Assembly: GCA_001953115.1 (NCBI GenBank) | Contig: LSSL01000403.1 | Coordinates: 22,822-50,079 of the forward strand | Source of the DNA: Smittium mucronatum | Taxonomy: Eukaryota > Kickxellomycota > Harpellomycetes > Harpellales > Legeriomycetaceae | DNA length: 27,258 bases | Reading direction: 5' to 3' | In this document: positions 22,601 to 27,258 of the stretch, piece after piece | Layout of the letters: every line of letters begins with the position of its first letter | Numbering within the stretch: position 1 is the stretch's first letter | Program-made: the position numbers and the translations under genes | Notes under the pieces: generated by a model | Told to the model about the DNA's origin: nothing | What the model saw: only the letters and a program-made list of their open reading frames with translations | Database searches by the model: none

Positions 22601-25323
22601 GCTTAATAAATATTTTAAATTACATAATAGTTTGCTCGATAAAAAAAAATCTGTTCTTGAGTAATATCACTTATATAAAAAATTCTAAATTTTAATTAAT
22701 AATCGAATTATATTTAGTACCTGCAAAATTATTATCTGCCTCAAATTAAATCTAAAAATATATTTATTTTATATATTTGACCAAATAAAACTAAGTGAAA
22801 GTATAATAAATAAATAATCGGTTATTTATCGAATATAAAATAATATCTAACAATCTAAATTTCAGATGAGATTTTAATAGAAGAACTCAAGGTATTTTTT
22901 TTATCTGGAATGATGGGTTTCATCATAATTAAACTAAGATATTATATTTTAATTTAGTTTGATTTTTTATAACTTTTTTTTATATCATATTGGTGACGAA
23001 ACTAAGTCCATCTGTAAACTTATCTTGAAATTCACATTAAAAAATCTTCATTGATAAAAATCAAAATATTTAGAAATAAAAAAAATCCAGTTTTTATATG
23101 TAAAATTTGAATGCTGTAAAGAATTTTTTGTTTTTAAAATTTGAATTGATTTCTTTTATAGGGAAATTTAATTCTAGGTTTTGGTCCATGGCACTGAAAT
23201 CTTAGTTATAAAAAACTATTCGAATCTCTGCAATATTTAAACGATTATCTATTTTTATTCCATAATTAAACTTATACAAACTCAAAATAATTATTTTTTT
23301 GTGATTACAAAAGATGTTTTTTATTTTTTAAAGAGTTATAAAATTATACATATCTGAATTCAGAATTGTCTTTGCGTCATTTTATATGCGAAATATAATG
23401 AAATTTTTTAATTATTCCATCCAAAATTTACAAATCTTTTTTATTAATTTTTTACATAAGTTGAAAAAAAAAAAAAAATACACAAACTTTTTCAAATTAG
23501 AGTTATTGGTTTCTTTTAATCGAATTCGATTCTATTTTACTTTTTTAAATAAAATATTTAATTTATTTCATTCATGACAAATCTAATCGTAAAAAATCAT
23601 TAGTTCAGATAAAATTATTAATAATAATAGCTTAATATTTTTTTTATATATAGAAGATAGATATCCCCCTTTTTTATATATCGAGAATGAATCATGTTAA
23701 ATTTAGTGCTAGCTAACCAACGTTTATACCTAGTTTTTTATTGGTAAAATATAAGAAATTAACGACATTTGCAATTCGCTTATTGTGATGATTTATTTTT
23801 GAAAAATTATTGTATATAAATTTAATCTAAATTTTCATAAATATATATATATATATTTTTATTTATAGTTATTTTTTATCAAAAAAAGACATGGGATTGA
23901 AAAAAATAAATTCATCATTTGTAATTTAATCGTAAATATAACATAAAACCCTTATTTACTTTTTTTTTAGATTTTTTTATTATAAGAATACTATATAATC
24001 TATTGATTGGATTCATAATATATATTAATACTGCTTCACTCTTTAAGGTTTAATTTTAATAATTAATAAATCAATATTATCGTTCCAAGTAAATCTAACA
24101 TTTTTTATTGTTTCCTTGAAGAAATTTTATAATTTCTCAATAAAATATGGGTGGCATTGTGTTAAATTTTTTTGATTATTATTTTATAAGTAGCATATAA
24201 TAATTTTTTTTCTTATCGGCACTTATGGTTTTATCAAACATATTAATATTTTTTTATTTTTTATACTTTTTTAAAAAAAATTTAAAAATTGATGAAGTTA
24301 ATCATCAATGCATTATATGAGGAATATAAAATCATATTAATGTCACTTATTTACTCAATAAAAAGCTTCTTTATTTTTCAAACGAATTAAATATTAGAAA
24401 AAATTTTAAAAAAATAAAAATTAATACTTAAGCTAATATATTACAATTTTTTACACTTAAATTAATTTTCTATTTTATAATTTTAGAATATTTTATCTAT
24501 ACATTTATATATTCAAGCTAAATTAATCCATTCCTTAATTTACTAAAATGTTGAATATCTAATTTTTTTCCACTATTGCTAAAATTTTTATCAAAATAAT
24601 TTAAATTTAAATTTTACTTTTAAAAATAAAATTAAAAAAATAAAATTTTTATAAAAGATTTTTACAATAAATCGATTTTATTTTTTATGTTAATTTTTAT
24701 ATTTCTATAATACAACCATACTAGGGTTAAACTCTTTGATTTAAACTAAATAATTCATTATTGAATTTCTTATAGAAAATATAAATAATTTTAAAATAAA
24801 ATCTATGATATATAGTATTCCATCTTTCATTTTTATTAAATTAAGTTGAAATATAGATTAGCTATAGTTTTTTCATATATTTTACTCTATTTTTAAAATA
24901 AATCTAATTTTATACTTTTTTTTTTGAAATTTTATAAATATACTTTTAGTATGTCTATATATATACATATATTTAAATTGCTGTTTATTTCTAAATATTT
25001 TTTTATATTTTACACAAGAAAAAATCATATTTATAATTATCAAACATATGAACTTTTTGAAAATTTTAAAAATTATTAATATAATAAACTATTTTTTATA
25101 AGATTGATTTTAATTATTTACAGATACTTGATTTTTATTATTATTTATTAGACGACCAGTGCAATACCTGGAGCTATTTCAATGAGCCCGAATTTTGTCA
25201 AATAATAAATTATTATTTGAAAAGCAATTTTATTTATTAATTAAAATGAAAAATTTAATAACTATTGACTACAAATATATAACTCTATTACTGAATTCAG
25301 TATGCTTTTTTTCGTCCAACACG
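16691..25323. other. AT-rich gene desert
   Basis: Across about 8.6 kb no open frame exceeds 67 codons (18193-18396, not protein-like), and no RNA gene or terminal repeat stands out. G+C falls to 2 of 60 in 24601-24660. Features are limited to A/T homopolymers (14 A near 23465), a TA tract near 23841-23856, and weak copies of TTGGACA near 20160-20256. A short richer patch (25150-25195) has no readable frame. It could be a heterochromatic AT block. Confidence 0.6.
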
Positions 25324-25399
25324 TTGCGTTGATAAATTAGATTGTTTTTCGAGAATTCGGATTAAATGAATTATATCTAGATTTATCAACATAACGCAA
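25324..25399. repeat. Inverted repeat / hairpin
   Basis: TTGCGTTGATAAATTAG (25324-25340) faces TCTAGATTTATCAACATAAC with GCAA beyond it (25376-25399), around a loop of about 35 bases. The arms match apart from one 5-base indel and one extra base. It may be a small hairpin element or a terminal repeat remnant. Confidence 0.55.
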
Positions 25400-25550
25400 T
25401 TTTATTGAAATTATTTGGATTTTATGTGAATTATAAACATATTATATATTAAATTTTATTCAAGGCATGGTTTAGATTTAACTAATTAAGATAATATTCT
25501 CAATAAAATTGGATATATCGAATAGAGAAAAAATAATTTTAATATGATAT

Positions 25551-26839
25551 ATATCGCCTATATAAAGGGTTCATTATTTTTTCCCAATACTTCACAGTTT
25601 TTTATAATTATAGTTAATAACTGAATATTTTTAAATAATTAAATTAAAAAATTTGATTTTTTTAATGATAAATACAAAACACCAAATACTACTATCTCGA
25701 GCTCAAGATATTGATGAAAATACTCGAGAAATTTCTGAAGTTGAAATAAATTTTGAAATAGAAGATTCAGATTCAGATACTGATTTATATTTTGACCAAA
25801 TTACTAATGATGGGATCAAAACAATGAAAAACTTTGATCTGAACGCGTTTAATTTTCTTTTCGAGCTATTGAATCAAGATTAGTCAAATATGGGGAGTAC
25901 AAAGGGAAAAGGGTCAAAACCTTCTCTGAAATATAGTAACTTTTTTATCTTTCATTTTTGAAAGTATATCCAACTTACTTCTTGATTGGTTTTTCACACA
26001 ATATGAACTCGGTTACAGCCCAAAGATTGATCCAAAGAATTAAAAATTCGATTAAGGAAACTTTGAAATCCAATTTCCTAGTTTTTTAAAAAAAAAAAGA
26101 TCAAGAAGCACTAGGTCTGAATTTTTATAATTTTATGGAATCTGCTTTAGTAATAGATGCATTCATTCAATAATGCTCAAGATTCTCGGCTGTTTTTAGA
26201 GACTCAAAGATTTTGTTCTCAGGAAAGCACAATAAGTATTGTTTTAAAAGAGAATTCGCTCATATACCTGATGGAAGATTAGCCATGGTGAGCCAGATCA
26301 AGTATGGCATAATACACGATTTTAATATTTTTTTATGTAGATTAAATGTATACAATTCTTTTTATAAGATTCCAGAAGAAATCACACCATTAGAGCAACA
26401 GTACTGGTCAATAATAGCTGATCTAGGATACTTGTGTATGGACAGATATGTTCCAGCTATTTTTCCTGAAAAGGGACCGAATTTAAATCAGAAATATTTT
26501 ATTAACAAACAAAAGCTGGCATCCGTACGTATAATATGCGAAAATTATTATGGCAGGCTAAAGCTTAAATGGGGAGCTTCTAGATTAAAAAATAAAAACA
26601 AGATTGAAAGCGCATAAAGACATAAATGATATTTGTATATGCTTGACAAACTACCATCTCAAATTACATCCACAAGAATGATAAACTAAAGTAATAATAT
26701 CTTTAGTATTTCTCAAAAAATATCCAACATAAAAAATTTCATCTTAATTTTTTTTGAAATTTTATTTATAAAAACACATTAAAATAATTTTACGAATAAA
26801 AAATAATAAATAATTTTTGTTTTTATTCTATGGCGATAT
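25551..26839 (+). mobile_element. Candidate extent of the DNA transposon
   Basis: ATATCGCC (25551-25558) and its inverse GGCGATAT (26832-26839) flank the broken transposase and give about 1.29 kb, a size that fits a minimal element of this class. The match is only 8 bp and no target duplication is clear, so these ends are tentative. Confidence 0.25.
25653..26681 (+). pseudogene. Broken DDE-type transposase (PIF/Harbinger or IS5-like, DDE_Tnp_4 fold)
   Basis: The reading is spread over at least three frames. The N-terminal part (25653-25880) ends FDLNAFNFLFELLNQD and a TAG at 25881; the same frame continues with GSTKGKGSKP. A shifted frame (about 25950-26086) has SFLKVYPTYF and TAQRLIQRIKNSIKETL, like the helix-turn-helix part of such transposases. 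The third frame holds the catalytic core: VIDAFIQ with the likely first D, a TAA at 26171, FSGKHNKYCFKREF, IPDGR, IIHDF with the second D, ADLGY (usually DKGY), and CENYYGRLK with the likely final E. A last shift near 26600 leads to DICICLTNYHLKLHPQE and a TGA at 26679. Stops and shifts show it is dead. Family assignment rests on motif order; start and ends are approximate. Confidence 0.75.
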
Positions 26840-27258
26840 GATCCCCTAATAGTGAAATAACTTGCCGTGGTTTAGAGGCTTAATAGTGTACTTTTCGAAG
26901 TAACTTAGACCAAAATTTCACACAGCGTTGTACTATTCTTGGTTGAGAAATGTGGAGACAGCTCACAGCGATTCAGAGGACAGCGCTTCGAGAGGAGGGC
27001 CATCTAGAAACAGGAGGAACCGATCGTTTAGCACAGTTGAGACATAGTCTAGTGCACAAGTCCAGCGTTCGACAGTCAGACGGATCTCAGCGTCTAACAG
27101 CTATTTGTAGGAAAGCCATGTAGATCAATCCCACGTTTGGGCAGGAGCCTAATTTTATTAATCCTGTTAGAAGTAGGCTCTGACTAGGGTCTCAGTAGAT
27201 TCAATGAACTATTTTTAGTTGAAAAAGAGCTTAATTCATGACTGCACTTAACCTCAGT
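26822..27258. other. G+C-rich island, probable repeat relic cut by the window edge
   Basis: G+C is 57% in 26941-27000, in sharp contrast to the flanks. A plus frame open from about 26903 reads through VETAHSDSEDSASRGG and RNRRNRSF before a TAG near 27040; the same frame has further stops later. Internal similarity at 26932-26950 and 27208-27226 suggests a tandem unit of about 275 bp. No known domain is recognised, and tRNA, 5S rRNA and the copy-2 island at 4181-4760 do not match it. Confidence 0.4.

Noticed and set aside
26860..27080. tRNA-like box A (GTGGTTTAGAGG) and box B (GCGTTCGACAGTC) words
   Set aside because: They lie about 190 bases apart and no cloverleaf can be drawn.
1..27258. 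CRISPR array, bacterial operon or ribosomal RNA
   Set aside because: The repeats lack the spacers and unit lengths of CRISPR, and the only intact gene has spliceosomal introns and a fungal domain architecture.

Overview
The window is an extremely AT-rich, gene-poor stretch of a eukaryotic nuclear genome, almost certainly fungal. The one gene that can be read from end to end (11681-14341, minus strand) is a Zn(II)2Cys6 transcription factor with a fungal-specific middle domain, a combination known only from fungi. It has spliceosomal introns with GT-AG ends. The rest is intergenic DNA that falls to about 3% G+C in places (24601-24660), with eroded mobile elements and no convincing tRNA, rRNA or CRISPR. 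Low gene density, relic transposons and low G+C suggest a large, repeat-rich fungal genome. I cannot fix the lineage from sequence alone.

Layout: 1-445 is a perfect 8-bp microsatellite (ATTGTATT, 50 copies) followed by a short related 8-bp array. 446-3269 is gene-free. 3270-4760 holds two diverged head-to-tail copies of an unidentified element, each with a leader of about 300 bp and a broken reading frame; copy 2 is a G+C-rich island. 4761-8460 is relic or non-coding DNA. 8463-8889 and about 9249-10431 are two foldback elements whose inverted arms are built from tandem 22-bp and 21-bp units. 11681-14341 is the transcription factor, in four exons including a 13-nt microexon, with a 4-codon upstream ORF overlapping its start and a small palindrome in its promoter. 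14470-25550 is an AT-rich gene desert with one small G+C-rich patch and one hairpin. 25653-26681 is a broken DDE-type transposase. 26822-27258 is a second G+C-rich island (57% in 26941-27000), probably part of another decayed repeat that runs off the window.

The genes do not form a pathway. The regulator stands alone among transposon debris. The most unusual structures are the two neighbouring foldback elements with iterated arms, the reading-frame-restoring microexon, and the tandem pair of unknown elements, whose copies differ mostly by G/C-to-A/T transitions.
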